Position numbers and translations under genes: made by a program
Notes under the pieces: generated by a model
The model's input: only the letters and a program-made list of their open reading frames with translations
What the model was told of the DNA's origin: nothing
Databases searched by the model: none
Assembly (NCBI GenBank): GCA_902787975.1
Contig: CADAIP010000004.1
Location: 248,001-312,000 of the forward strand
Length of the DNA stretch: 64,000 nucleotides
Source: Oscillospiraceae bacterium
GTDB lineage: Bacteria > Bacillota > Clostridia > Saccharofermentanales > Saccharofermentanaceae
Direction: 5' to 3'
Part shown: positions 35,824-44,745 of the stretch, piece after piece
Layout: each line of letters begins with the position of its first letter
Numbering within the stretch: position 1 is the stretch's first letter

Positions 35824-38800
35824 TTATCCTTTTGAAATTATCTCGACGATTATGAATTCTCCGGGCTGGAGGATGTGTCTCAGATGCTCTGTGCCCATTG
35901 ATCTCTCATTCAAGAGTCTTCCCTTGTCATCGTAACGTCTGATCACGCCATCCGTGTGACCCAGCTTGTTATCGTTGATCAGGAAGCTCTGCTGTGTATT
36001 AGACGAATTCGCGATAATGAGATACGACTTTGGACCCTTATTGAAGCATGCCGCAGTAACGTTCGATACGAACGCGTCGACACTCTGCGCAGAAGACTGG
36101 TCAAGAGGTTCCTTGATATCAAGATAAAGTTCATCAAAGCCCGTGAAATCGGTCATGAGTCCGGAGACGGTCATCATGTTGATGAATTCGTCCTTGCCAG
36201 TAAACATCTCTTTGCCGGTGAATTTCGAAGGCACAAAGTTTATCGAACAATCGAAAAGGATCATCTCCGCATAGTCAGCTTCGCCTGTCAGCACGGCGGA
36301 GAGGATCTTACCGCAGTTGCTTCCGCTCGTATAAAGCTTGTTAATGTATTCTCCGCCATTAGTACCTGATACGACATGCGGTGAATCGTAACGGGCAAGA
36401 ATATAGCTTGTCTCGATGTTGTCGATATATGTCTCGCTGCTGTCATTGGCAACAAGCGTTGTCTCCATTGTGTGATTGTCAGCATCGGACATCATCGTGC
36501 CGCCGTCGTATGTCATACCGTCAAGGAATACAGTCTTATCCTTGATGTCGCTGAAATATTCAGACTGCGAGAACATCGAGATGACGTAATTAACATAAGA
36601 TGCCTTCTGGACGTCGCTCTTGAATACTTTTCCGCTGTCATTGATCTCAATGTAGAATCTCGTGAACTGTCTGCTCCACGGAAGTGCCGTTCCGTTGTCG
36701 ATTCTCTTTCCGCCATACTCAGAAGTAAGTGAACCGCAGAGGTATTCAAGAAGCTTGTCGACATCAGCCTGGTTTACATAAGGTCCGATAACGAACCACG
36801 GTGAAGAATTGCACTGCTTTACGAGCTTTAAACTGTCTTCAAGCGAATTGGTTACAGACATGCCCGAATAGCCGGAAACCGCAACAGCGCCTTCGCCGTA
36901 CTGGGCCGTGCTTGCCGTGCCTTCACAGCTGTGGGATACAGAGTCGGAACTCATAAGATAAAGCGAAGTCTCAGCAAATCCGGAGCTTCCGATATTGAGA
37001 TTATTCAGTCTCATCGCAGAAGGATTACCGGATGACAGAGTATCAGCATAGTACTGCGGAACACCTGCAGTGCCGTAGCTGTCAGGTCCGAGATAGAAAT
37101 TGTCGACAAGGATAGATCCTGATCCCTCAAACGCGATGCTGAGCCTTACAGAGCCGGCATAAACAACCTGGTCCGTAACAGCGAAAACATAACTGTAGTT
37201 CTTGTAGCTTCCGCTAAGCTGTGTGAGCTCGATACCGTATCTTCCGAATCCGTCACCCTCAAGCCAGCAATAGGCTTTCGCGGGAAGGTTATCGGACATT
37301 GCATAAAAACTCAGTCTGTAGAATGTACCGGGAATGAAATTATCTTCTGCAATACCGGGAAGCTCCTGTGTCATTGCGTGTACATTATCGCCGCTTCCAG
37401 TAAGTCTGGCGCCGGATTTTCCGCTGTAAGCTCTGTCAGTAGAAGCTACTGTGGTTCCCTCGCCGTAAACATTCCATGCGGAATTATCGGAGATATCCCA
37501 TTTGCCGTCGACACCTGAAGAAATAACCATTCCGCCTGCAGCTTTCTGCATGTGACCTGTAATGAGAATGTCGTCAGAAATGATGTCTACACCTTCAAGA
37601 TTGCCTTCAAGAGAGATCTCTGAAAGAATCTGGGACTTGTAGATGTCTTTTCCCGAATCGTAGTAAACCTTATCACCGTTTACACCGATGATGTTTTCGA
37701 TTATGACGTTTTCAGATGTAAGAGCGGCAACCTTACCTGTATGAAGGTTGATCGCAAAGGCTTTCTTATCAGTCGTGCCCGCAATGATCAGTCCGGAATC
37801 CGTAAGATAGACTGAATCAAGTTCTGCACCTGTCGACTTTGAGATATTGGTCTCTTCGACCACATAACCGGTTTCCTCGCTCCTGACGATAACAGCTTTA
37901 GAGTTGTTAACGACAAAGCAGAAAATACCTTCACTTGCACGTGCGAACGGTGTTGTATCGTCTTTCAACAGATTAGAGCTTCCGATGAGCTCGAAAATGA
38001 TTCCGTTCGATGAAGAATAGATATTTCCTTTTCTGTCGCTTGCAATGAACTTTTCGCCGTCGGAAGTAAATGAAGTCACGCCTGAATCAGGAAGACTTGA
38101 AACAGCTACCTTTCCGTTGTTTACCGTAACGATCTTTCCGTCACTGTAGCAGACGGCAAAAGTAGTTTCATTGCTTCCGATACCGCAGAGCGCACCTCTG
38201 TTATCTTCACCCACTTCATACATAAGAACAAGGTTCTTACCGTCCTGTGAGAAATAGATCGAGCCGCTTAATGAAACAGCCACAAAGCCAGTATCGTTGG
38301 AATCAACTAAAACAAACTTCTCGTCTGAATCAACTATTCCTGCAAGCTGGCTGTTCGTGACATCATAGATCATTCTTCCGTTATAGGTAAGAGCGACAGC
38401 GGTGTTGCCGTAAAAAGCCATGTTCCTGATGCGGTCTTCATCCCAAAGGCCCTTGGTATCTTTTATCTCAGTTACTACACCGAGTCTTGCGGGCTTAAAT
38501 CCGGTAATGGTTCCGGTGAACTTCTCGCTCATTACACCGTCACTGTCGATGGAAATGATCCTTGCAGTATCACCTTCACAGTTTGAAGTGTCATAACCTG
38601 CGGCAGCAACAGCATCGGGCGTAAGGAAAACACTTGAATCTGAAGATCCTGCCACGAGCATGCTTGAATACTCGGTTGAACTCTCGAAAGAAGCATCCCT
38701 GACGAGATTTATGTTCGGAATAAGATCACAATTGATTCCCGTTCCTCCGAACGTATCACCTGCTTTATCGGTCGTGACAGCAAGCTCACAAAGCTCAGAT

Positions 38801-38931
38801 CTCAATCCGAAAACTCCCACATAACCAAGGAGTGTCGAAGCCATGACAAGAACAGCTGCAACAACGAGCAGCGTTACTCCGAAACGCTTTTTCTTTGTAA
38901 TTCCGAATGTCAGGCGGGCATGCTTTTTCAT
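35824..38931 (-). CDS. Large surface protein: beta-propeller-like region, CBM-like domain and glycosidase-like C-terminus
   Basis: This encodes 1035 residues. A basic N-terminus and one helix (about 18-42) anchor it to the membrane. Residues about 140-450 are short beta repeats with recurring GxIYxSxDG-like turns, resembling a beta-propeller. Residues about 470-620 look like a carbohydrate-binding jelly roll (FYRLSFYAMSDN, then GSILVDNFYLGP). The last 340 residues include PWFVIGPYVN near 711, LPWSRQFTRFYIEIND near 750 with Glu762, and FLDGM near 802. They recall clan GH-A arabinofuranosidases or xylosidases, but the acid/base motif is not canonical (IEIND for GNE), so catalysis is doubtful. 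It overlaps the CPBP protease gene by four bases. Confidence 0.7.
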   Translation of the reverse strand: MKKHARLTFGITKKKRFGVTLLVVAAVLVMASTLLGYVGVFGLRSELCELAVTTDKAGDTFGGTGINCDLIPNINLVRDASFESSTEYSSMLVAGSSDSSVFLTPDAVAAAGYDTSNCEGDTARIISIDSDGVMSEKFTGTITGFKPARLGVVTEIKDTKGLWDEDRIRNMAFYGNTAVALTYNGRMIYDVTNSQLAGIVDSDEKFVLVDSNDTGFVAVSLSGSIYFSQDGKNLVLMYEVGEDNRGALCGIGSNETTFAVCYSDGKIVTVNNGKVAVSSLPDSGVTSFTSDGEKFIASDRKGNIYSSSNGIIFELIGSSNLLKDDTTPFARASEGIFCFVVNNSKAVIVRSEETGYVVEETNISKSTGAELDSVYLTDSGLIIAGTTDKKAFAINLHTGKVAALTSENVIIENIIGVNGDKVYYDSGKDIYKSQILSEISLEGNLEGVDIISDDILITGHMQKAAGGMVISSGVDGKWDISDNSAWNVYGEGTTVASTDRAYSGKSGARLTGSGDNVHAMTQELPGIAEDNFIPGTFYRLSFYAMSDNLPAKAYCWLEGDGFGRYGIELTQLSGSYKNYSYVFAVTDQVVYAGSVRLSIAFEGSGSILVDNFYLGPDSYGTAGVPQYYADTLSSGNPSAMRLNNLNIGSSGFAETSLYLMSSDSVSHSCEGTASTAQYGEGAVAVSGYSGMSVTNSLEDSLKLVKQCNSSPWFVIGPYVNQADVDKLLEYLCGSLTSEYGGKRIDNGTALPWSRQFTRFYIEINDSGKVFKSDVQKASYVNYVISMFSQSEYFSDIKDKTVFLDGMTYDGGTMMSDADNHTMETTLVANDSSETYIDNIETSYILARYDSPHVVSGTNGGEYINKLYTSGSNCGKILSAVLTGEADYAEMILFDCSINFVPSKFTGKEMFTGKDEFINMMTVSGLMTDFTGFDELYLDIKEPLDQSSAQSVDAFVSNVTAACFNKGPKSYLIIANSSNTQQSFLINDNKLGHTDGVIRRYDDKGRLLNERSMGTEHLRHILQPGEFIIVEIISKG

Positions 38932-39920
38932 GAGTCTGCCCCGCTTACTTCTTTAATGACGTCTGCACTATCAGCAGATCCTTCTTCTGTTTTTCCGTTA
39001 TCTTCAGGAAGGGTATCCTGCGTCTGAACAGTAACGGATATTATCTCGGCACTTGCCTTGGCCGCCTTGTCTCTCTTGCGTTTTACGGATACAAGGTACG
39101 CAACCGCAATAACAGAAAGCGGCATAAACATTATTGAAACCGTGTTTACGCCTAACAGGAATGAATTGACGTTGTCTTTGGGAAGATTGAAGCAGTCCAG
39201 AGACAGCAGTGTAGGCACACCCGAACCGAAGATATTAAAGACCATGTGAAGGATCACTGGTGCAACAAGGCTGTCAGTCAGGTAATAGCACGAAGCAATT
39301 ATCAGGCCGCAAACGATCGCATAACCGATATGCACCGAAAGGCCGTGCATTAATCCGAAGCCGATGGCACAAAGGACAACAGACACCCATGGTCCGAATC
39401 CTTTTCGAAGCTGGCCGAAGAAAACACCTCTGAAAGTCATCTCCTCCGTAACCGGAACAATAAAGCTCAATGTAAAAACGTAAAGGAATGAATCCCACAA
39501 AGGAATGACTGTCTGGGGCACTTCCGAAAAACGGTAAACGCTGTCACGGTATTCCTCAACAGCTTCGCTTACCGGCTTAAGGTATTCGGCGATGCGGTCA
39601 GTTACGACAAGATATGTCGTTACAAAACCGAGCATTCCCAAACCTGTAACGATCAAAGCAACAACCTGGTCGGGACTGAGTCTGCTCATCCTGAAAAGCG
39701 GTTCCTTCTTTTTGGCATACAGCTTGTTTGCGATGAACATGGTTACGAAAACCAGAACACAGGTTGAGAAATTGTACGTTCCCCTGTAGATCTTACGGTC
39801 TATTCCAAAATATGCAAATACGGTGAAAACCACATATTCAAGCAGAATAAACACTGCAAGCGCTAACGCCGCTTTCAGTAAAGTGTAAATCACGCTCCAG
39901 GCTTTCTGCCAAAAACTCAT
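38928..39920 (-). CDS. CPBP (CAAX/Abi) family intramembrane metalloprotease
   Basis: This encodes 330 residues with six to eight membrane helices. Catalytic motifs of the family are intact: VTEEMTFRG near 158 (Glu-Glu and Arg), FGLMHG near 190 (His) and HMVFNIF near 226 (His and Asn). The C-terminal 60 residues are a charged cytosolic tail. Bacterial members are involved in peptide maturation, self-immunity or protein processing; the substrate here is unknown. It starts two bases after the DUF1292 gene and overlaps the 1035-residue surface protein gene by four bases, so that protein could be its substrate or partner. Confidence 0.85.
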   Translation of the reverse strand: MSFWQKAWSVIYTLLKAALALAVFILLEYVVFTVFAYFGIDRKIYRGTYNFSTCVLVFVTMFIANKLYAKKKEPLFRMSRLSPDQVVALIVTGLGMLGFVTTYLVVTDRIAEYLKPVSEAVEEYRDSVYRFSEVPQTVIPLWDSFLYVFTLSFIVPVTEEMTFRGVFFGQLRKGFGPWVSVVLCAIGFGLMHGLSVHIGYAIVCGLIIASCYYLTDSLVAPVILHMVFNIFGSGVPTLLSLDCFNLPKDNVNSFLLGVNTVSIMFMPLSVIAVAYLVSVKRKRDKAAKASAEIISVTVQTQDTLPEDNGKTEEGSADSADVIKEVSGADS

Positions 39921-39922
39921 AT

Positions 39923-40363
39923 TTACTTCTGATCTCCGGATGATACTCCGTTCTTAGCTCTTGTCTCAGGTGCCTGCGCTCCGTAGTACCTTCTCATAAA
40001 GAACACGAAAGCCTTCTCAAGCTCTTCTCCGTCCTTTATCGAGTAGTAAACCCTGTCGCCGTTCTCAGCTATTGCCGTACGCATGATTACAAGCTCCGGC
40101 TTGGAATGGCTTCCATCATCAGGCACGTAGTTATACATGACAACATACTCGGTCTTCATAAGCGTGAACGAGTCGATGCGCGACATGTAGTAATCCTTCT
40201 TGCTGTAAGGATCCCTGAGCACGATCAGCTCATCGTTCTTGCTGTCTTTGAGATGCTCGCCGGCGAGCTTGGCCTTGCGGTCCTTCTCGATGGCGATCTT
40301 CTTCTTAAGACCGGTAGGTTTGTTACTCGTTTTCTGATTCTTCATCGTCGCCGTAAAGCTCAT
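39923..40363 (-). CDS. DUF1292 family protein, second copy
   Basis: This encodes up to 146 residues. The centre (about 45-125) matches the DUF1292 fold seen in the preceding gene: ELIVLRDPYSKKDYYM then YVVMYNYVPDD and a final segment EELEKAFVFF. A Lys-rich N-terminus precedes it. The gene overlaps the end of the first DUF1292 gene by 41 bases if the ATG at 40363 is used, or 23 bases from the ATG at 40345; neither has a good ribosome binding site, so translational coupling is likely. Function unknown. Confidence 0.75.
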   Translation of the reverse strand: MSFTATMKNQKTSNKPTGLKKKIAIEKDRKAKLAGEHLKDSKNDELIVLRDPYSKKDYYMSRIDSFTLMKTEYVVMYNYVPDDGSHSKPELVIMRTAIAENGDRVYYSIKDGEELEKAFVFFMRRYYGAQAPETRAKNGVSSGDQK

Positions 40364-40694
40364 CGCAGAGCTTTTCGTAATAATCGTAGATTACGTCTTC
40401 TTCCTTCTCGACAAGGCTCTCGAGAAGAACGTCGCCGCCCTTATCAACAAAGCGCATGATCACATAATCCTGAATGATCTCGCCGTCTTCATCCGTCTCG
40501 TCAGTATCGAGGATAAGAACAACATAGTTATTGCCGTTGAAGAGGAATGTGCTCTCAACGATAGCCTTTGTTTTCTCGCCTGTCTCCTCGTCCTTGAGTT
40601 CGATCACTCTGTCGCCTTCATCATCGAGCTCGGCGATTGCATCAATAAGTTCGTCCTTAGGTCCGATCTCAGGCATATTGTTATCTTCTGTCAT
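40323..40694 (-). CDS. DUF1292 family protein (YrzB-like)
   Basis: This encodes 123 strongly acidic residues. The DUF1292 core is seen as DRVIELKDEETGEKT, FLFNGNNYVVLIL and EDGEIIQDYVIMRF. In many Firmicutes this small protein follows ireB and ruvX, and the same order is found here. The role is unknown. AAAGGAG precedes the ATG, and an unusual CG-alternating palindrome lies upstream of it. Confidence 0.88.
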   Translation of the reverse strand: MTEDNNMPEIGPKDELIDAIAELDDEGDRVIELKDEETGEKTKAIVESTFLFNGNNYVVLILDTDETDEDGEIIQDYVIMRFVDKGGDVLLESLVEKEEDVIYDYYEKLCDELYGDDEESENE

Positions 40695-40711
40695 AGTTTT
40701 TCTCCTTTAGG

Positions 40712-40731
40712 GTTCACGCGCGCGCGTAAAC
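40712..40731. repeat. CG-alternating imperfect palindrome
   Basis: A 20-base imperfect palindrome of the form GTTcACGCGC/GCGCGTaAAC lies 18 bases before the DUF1292 ATG. Fourteen bases are strictly alternating purine-pyrimidine. It may be a protein-binding site or a Z-DNA-prone segment; no role is demonstrable. Confidence 0.55.
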
Positions 40732-40772
40732 ATAATTTTTAATTATAACAAACAATCGGGTAACTTGCTTGA

Positions 40773-41201
40773 TTACAAAGTATTAAGGTAATCCTGCAGA
40801 ATGATCTCTGCAGCGACCTGGTCAATGACCTTCTTCTGCTTCTTGGCCTTGATGTTGCTCTCGTGAAGATATCTTGAAGCCAGGACCGTCGTATAACGTT
40901 CATCCTTGAAAACAGGCTCTATGCCGCATCTCTCGGCCAGGCTCCTGCCGAAAGCCTCAGCCTTGTCCTGTGTCTCAGACCTTGTTCCGTCAGTTCTGGC
41001 CGGACGTCCCAGAACAATGGCTTTTACGTCCATCTCTTTGATGATTTCGCAGATGCGGTTTAATGCCCACTCGGGATCCTCGCCGTTCCAATTGACCGTC
41101 TCAATGCCCCTGGCAATTACTCTCAACTCGTCTGATACCGCAACACCGATGTGTCTGGTGCCGAAATCTATTCCCATTACTCTGCCGGGTGCATTGCCCA
41201 T
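40773..41201 (-). CDS. ruvX: RuvX/YqgF-family Holliday-junction resolvase-like protein
   Basis: This encodes 142 residues from the ATG at 41201 (AAAGGAT upstream). The RNase H-like fold is marked by MGIDFGTRHIGVAVSD at about 9-24 with its catalytic Asp, the conserved VLGRPARTDGTRSE near 75 and FKDERYTT near 108. A late Asp in VIDQVAAEIIL near 131 completes the acidic site. The family processes pre-16S rRNA and resembles Holliday-junction resolvases. It lies in the conserved order ireB-ruvX-DUF1292. Confidence 0.94.
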   Translation of the reverse strand: MGNAPGRVMGIDFGTRHIGVAVSDELRVIARGIETVNWNGEDPEWALNRICEIIKEMDVKAIVLGRPARTDGTRSETQDKAEAFGRSLAERCGIEPVFKDERYTTVLASRYLHESNIKAKKQKKVIDQVAAEIILQDYLNTL

Positions 41202-41223
41202 AATCCTGTATCCTTTCGAAAAC

Positions 41224-41248
41224 AAAAAATAAGGCGGCATAAGCCGCC
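41224..41248 (-). terminator. Terminator-like hairpin between ireB and ruvX
   Basis: On the minus strand GGCGGC pairs with GCCGCC over a TTAT loop, followed by TTATTTTTT. It would end or attenuate transcripts from ireB before ruvX. Confidence 0.7.
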
Positions 41249-41280
41249 GGTACCGCTTATTATCGGTATCTTAAACCCTT

Positions 41281-41529
41281 TTACAGTCTGGAGCAATAAT
41301 CGTTGATGATTACCTCAAGAAGCTCGTCTCTGTCGATTCTCTTGATGAGACCTCTTGCTCCCTTATAGTTGGTGATATACGTAGGGTCGCCGGAAATAAA
41401 ATATCCGACCAGCTGATTGATAGGGTTGTAGCCCTTTTCCTTGAGCGCGCTCAGTACATAAGACATCAGAGCGTGTACATCAGCGGTTCTATCACCGGAT
41501 AAATCGAATTTTGCTGTGTTACTGTCCAC
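41281..41529 (-). CDS. ireB: IreB-family regulatory phosphoprotein
   Basis: This encodes 82 residues from a GTG at 41529; the upstream TTG is directly against GGGGG and is less likely. The sequence fits the short DUF965/IreB family: TAKFDLSG near the start, VLSALKEKGYNPINQLVGY and the closing RDELLEVIINDYC. In Enterococcus, IreB is phosphorylated on N-terminal threonines by the Ser/Thr kinase IreK and affects cell-wall stress tolerance; Thr5 here is a candidate site. No PASTA kinase gene is in the window. Confidence 0.92.
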   Translation of the reverse strand: MDSNTAKFDLSGDRTADVHALMSYVLSALKEKGYNPINQLVGYFISGDPTYITNYKGARGLIKRIDRDELLEVIINDYCSRL

Positions 41530-41649
41530 AGACAACCCCCAAATGAAGTTTTCTTAATGGTTTCATTCTAACACAGTAAATATTAAATGTTATAAAGATT
41601 TGATTAATTTTTTACGCTATAAGTCTAAAAATTTCGCTTGCAGGTGCTC

Positions 41650-42972
41650 TCATCCGATAAACTTCATAAGGCATGTCTCTTTGTCAGAACCGGTGATCAC
41701 GCCTTTTGCGATATCGCCTCTCGAAAACTCCCTGCCTCCGCATTCAGCAAAGGTCCTTATGTAATTGGCCGTATAACCCTCAGCAACGTTCTTTCCGTCT
41801 TTTTCTTCGATCTTCTCGATAAGGATATCCGCTTCTTTTCCGGTCATCGCAGCAGCAAATTCAGCAGAGAGCCTGTCAGATACTTCGATCAGGAGCTTTG
41901 CTCTGGCTTTTCTTACCGACATGTCGATCTGAGGCATATCTGCAGCCCTGGTGCCTTCCCTGACCGAATACGGAAAAACATGGATCTTCGCAAACTTGAG
42001 CTTTTCTGCAAATGCGATGGTCTCTTCGAATTCTTCGGCTGTCTCACCCGGGAAACCCGTAATGATGTCCGTAGTAAGTGACATGTCAGGAAATTCGGCT
42101 CTTAACGCGTTTACGCGGTCTTCGTATTCAGCCGTATCGTATTTCCTGTTCATGCGCTTTAATACTGTATCAGAGCCGCTCTGGAGCGACAGATGGAAGT
42201 GCGGGCAAAGGTGCTTTAATTCCTTGAGTCCGCTGATAAATCCAGGTGTCATGGACTTAGGTTCAAGAGATCCGAGTCTCAGTCTCTCAATTCCCGGTAC
42301 TGCATCGATCTTTTTAAGAAGATCCAGCAACGCCGTGATATCTTTGCCCTGATCCTTGCCGTATGAACAAAGGTGAATGCCGGATACGATTATTTCCTTA
42401 AACCCGCTCTGCGCTAGGAATTCTGCCTCTTTGACGCATGCCTCTTCACTTCTGCTTACGACTCTTCCTCTTGCATAAGGAATGATGCAGTAAGTACAGA
42501 AATTGTTGCAGCCGTCTTCGATCTTGATGAACGCCCTTGTTCCTTCAGGTGATAAGACCGTGCCGAAATCGTGATATTCGTCAGTCTTGCTGACTTCAGG
42601 CCTTACGTGGCTTGTCTTGTGGCCGAGAGCACTGTTTTCGCGCGCGGCAAGAAACTCTTCAACACGTGTAACGACCGTGTTCTTTTCGCGCGTTCCGATA
42701 ACGATATCCGCAGGAACTTCGCCATTGGAGATCTCAGATGAACAGCCCATTGCGACAATGACAGCCGAAGGGTTGTTCTTGGCCATTCTTCTTAACATCT
42801 GGTTGGACTTGCGGTCAGCCTCACCCGTGACGGAACAGGTGTTTACGATGCACACGTCAGCCTCTTCGGGTGAATCAACATTTATGTGCCCATTATCAAG
42901 AAACAGGCGCCTTGCGGCGTCTGTCTCATATTGATTAACTCTGCATCCTAATGTTAAGAAATAGACTTTCAT
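41650..42972 (-). CDS. mtaB: tRNA t6A37 methylthiotransferase
   Basis: This encodes 440 residues. It converts t6A to ms2t6A at position 37 of tRNAs. The three-domain methylthiotransferase layout is visible: UPF0004 domain with Cys residues in TLGCRVNQYE, IVNTCSV and AMGCSSE; radical-SAM domain with the CNNFCTYC cluster near 156; C-terminal TRAM domain ending at residue 440. The opening CRVNQYETD is typical of MtaB rather than MiaB. Its ATG overlaps the aspS stop by one base (TAATG), so the two are translationally coupled. Confidence 0.95.
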   Translation of the reverse strand: MKVYFLTLGCRVNQYETDAARRLFLDNGHINVDSPEEADVCIVNTCSVTGEADRKSNQMLRRMAKNNPSAVIVAMGCSSEISNGEVPADIVIGTREKNTVVTRVEEFLAARENSALGHKTSHVRPEVSKTDEYHDFGTVLSPEGTRAFIKIEDGCNNFCTYCIIPYARGRVVSRSEEACVKEAEFLAQSGFKEIIVSGIHLCSYGKDQGKDITALLDLLKKIDAVPGIERLRLGSLEPKSMTPGFISGLKELKHLCPHFHLSLQSGSDTVLKRMNRKYDTAEYEDRVNALRAEFPDMSLTTDIITGFPGETAEEFEETIAFAEKLKFAKIHVFPYSVREGTRAADMPQIDMSVRKARAKLLIEVSDRLSAEFAAAMTGKEADILIEKIEEKDGKNVAEGYTANYIRTFAECGGREFSRGDIAKGVITGSDKETCLMKFIG

Positions 42973-44720
42973 TACTGTCTGATCTTAATGTGTGTCTCAC
43001 GGAGCTGCTGCTCTGTAACTTCGCCCGGAGCGCCGCAGAGGAGATCCTGTGCATTACCGTTCATAGGGAATGCGATAACTTCTCTGATGTTCTCCTCACC
43101 TCTGAGGATCATGATCATACGGTCAACGCCAGGAGCCATTCCTGCGTGCGGCGGAGCACCGAACTGGAATGCGCTGTAGAGAGCGCCGAACTTTGTCTTG
43201 AGCTCTTCTTCGGAATATCCTGCGATCTCGAATGCCTTCTTCATGATGTCGAGGTCATGGTTTCTTACAGCGCCGGATGAGAGCTCGATACCATTGCAGA
43301 CGATGTCGTACTGGTAAGCGAGGATCTCTTCAGGCTTCTTTGTATTGAGTGCTTCAAGGCCGCCCTGGGGCATGGAGAAAGGATTGTGAGTGAAGATGTA
43401 CTTCTTTGTCTCAGCATCCCATTCATACATCGGGAAGTCGTTAACGAAGCAGAATCTGAATGCGTTCTTTTCGATGAGGTCGAGTCTTGCACCAAGTTCG
43501 TTTCTGATCTTGCCTGCGCACTCGTTTGCGCGTGCCTCGTTGTCAGCGATAAAGAAGATAGTATCGCCTGCTTCAAGGCCTGCCATCTCCTTAAGTTCAG
43601 CCTTCATGTCATCAGGAATGAACTTGTCGATAGGTCCCTTGTAGCTCATGTCTTCAAGAACTTCGAGGTAGCCAAGACCGCCCATTCCGAGCTCATCCTG
43701 GGCGAACTTGAGCATCTTCTCGTGCTGGCCCTTGGAAAGCTTTGCGTGAACGTTGATCGCACGTACTGTCTTTCCGTGGAATGCCTTGAATGTGCATCTG
43801 CCGAAGAACTCTGAAACATCAATGATTCTCAACGGGTTTCTGAGGTCGGGCTTATCAGAACCGAACTCAAGCATGGCCTGCTTGTAAGAGATTACCGGAT
43901 AAGGTGCAGGTGTTACCTTTGCGCCTTCGGGTGCAAACTTCTCGAATGCAGCCGTGAGGACTTCCTCGCCTGCTCTGAATACGTCTTCCTGTGTAGCAAA
44001 GCTCATCTCGAAGTCGAGCTGGTAGAACTCTCCGGGGGATCTGTCTGCTCTTGCATCCTCGTCTCTGAAACAGGGTGCGATCTGGAAATACTTATCAAAT
44101 CCTGAAACCATCAGGAGCTGCTTGAACTGCTGAGGAGCCTGCGGAAGCGCATAGAACTTGCCCTTCCACTTTCTTGAAGGAACGATGTAGTCTCTTGCGC
44201 CTTCAGGTGAAGATGAAGTAAGGATAGGTGTCTGGATCTCCAAAAAGCCCATCTCAGTCATCTTCTGTCTCAAGAAAGCGATGACGTTTGATCTGAAGAT
44301 GATGTTGTCCTTAACCTTCTGGTTTCTGAGGTCAAGATAACGGTACTTAAGTCTTACGTCCTCTCTGATCTCTTTCGATGTCATGATCTCGAAAGGAAGC
44401 TGGCTGTAAACCTTACCGAGAACGTCAACGGAATGAGCCTCAAGCTCGATCGTACCTGTAGCGATCTTGGGGTTGTATGTCTCCTCGTCTCTGTGCTCGA
44501 TCTTACCTTCGATCGAGATGCACTCTTCCTTTACAAGTCCGTCAAGAAGGCTTGTGTCACGCATAACGACCTGGAGTGTGCCGTACATGTCTCTCAAATC
44601 GATGAAAGAAACGCCGCCGTGGTCTCTGATGTTTTCGATCCATCCGCATACACGGAGTTCAGTTCCTACGTCCTTCTCTGACAGGGAGCTGATGATCCTG
44701 TCTCTGTACTGGTTTGCCAT
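42972..44720 (-). CDS. aspS: Aspartyl-tRNA synthetase
   Basis: This encodes 582 residues from the ATG at 44720 (AAAGGAT upstream). A class II synthetase that charges tRNA-Asp, possibly also tRNA-Asn. The N-terminal OB-fold anticodon domain is clear (VCGWIENIRDHGGVSFIDL near 24). Motif 2 reads FRDEDARADRSPGEFYQLD near 215, a variant of the common RADRQPEFTQID. The bacterial insertion domain and motif 3 (GVDRMIMIL near 530) follow. A T-box leader with a probable GAC specifier controls it, and mtaB follows directly. Confidence 0.95.
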   Translation of the reverse strand: MANQYRDRIISSLSEKDVGTELRVCGWIENIRDHGGVSFIDLRDMYGTLQVVMRDTSLLDGLVKEECISIEGKIEHRDEETYNPKIATGTIELEAHSVDVLGKVYSQLPFEIMTSKEIREDVRLKYRYLDLRNQKVKDNIIFRSNVIAFLRQKMTEMGFLEIQTPILTSSSPEGARDYIVPSRKWKGKFYALPQAPQQFKQLLMVSGFDKYFQIAPCFRDEDARADRSPGEFYQLDFEMSFATQEDVFRAGEEVLTAAFEKFAPEGAKVTPAPYPVISYKQAMLEFGSDKPDLRNPLRIIDVSEFFGRCTFKAFHGKTVRAINVHAKLSKGQHEKMLKFAQDELGMGGLGYLEVLEDMSYKGPIDKFIPDDMKAELKEMAGLEAGDTIFFIADNEARANECAGKIRNELGARLDLIEKNAFRFCFVNDFPMYEWDAETKKYIFTHNPFSMPQGGLEALNTKKPEEILAYQYDIVCNGIELSSGAVRNHDLDIMKKAFEIAGYSEEELKTKFGALYSAFQFGAPPHAGMAPGVDRMIMILRGEENIREVIAFPMNGNAQDLLCGAPGEVTEQQLRETHIKIRQ

Positions 44721-44745
44721 ATTCCAATCCTTTCTTCGGGGAAAC

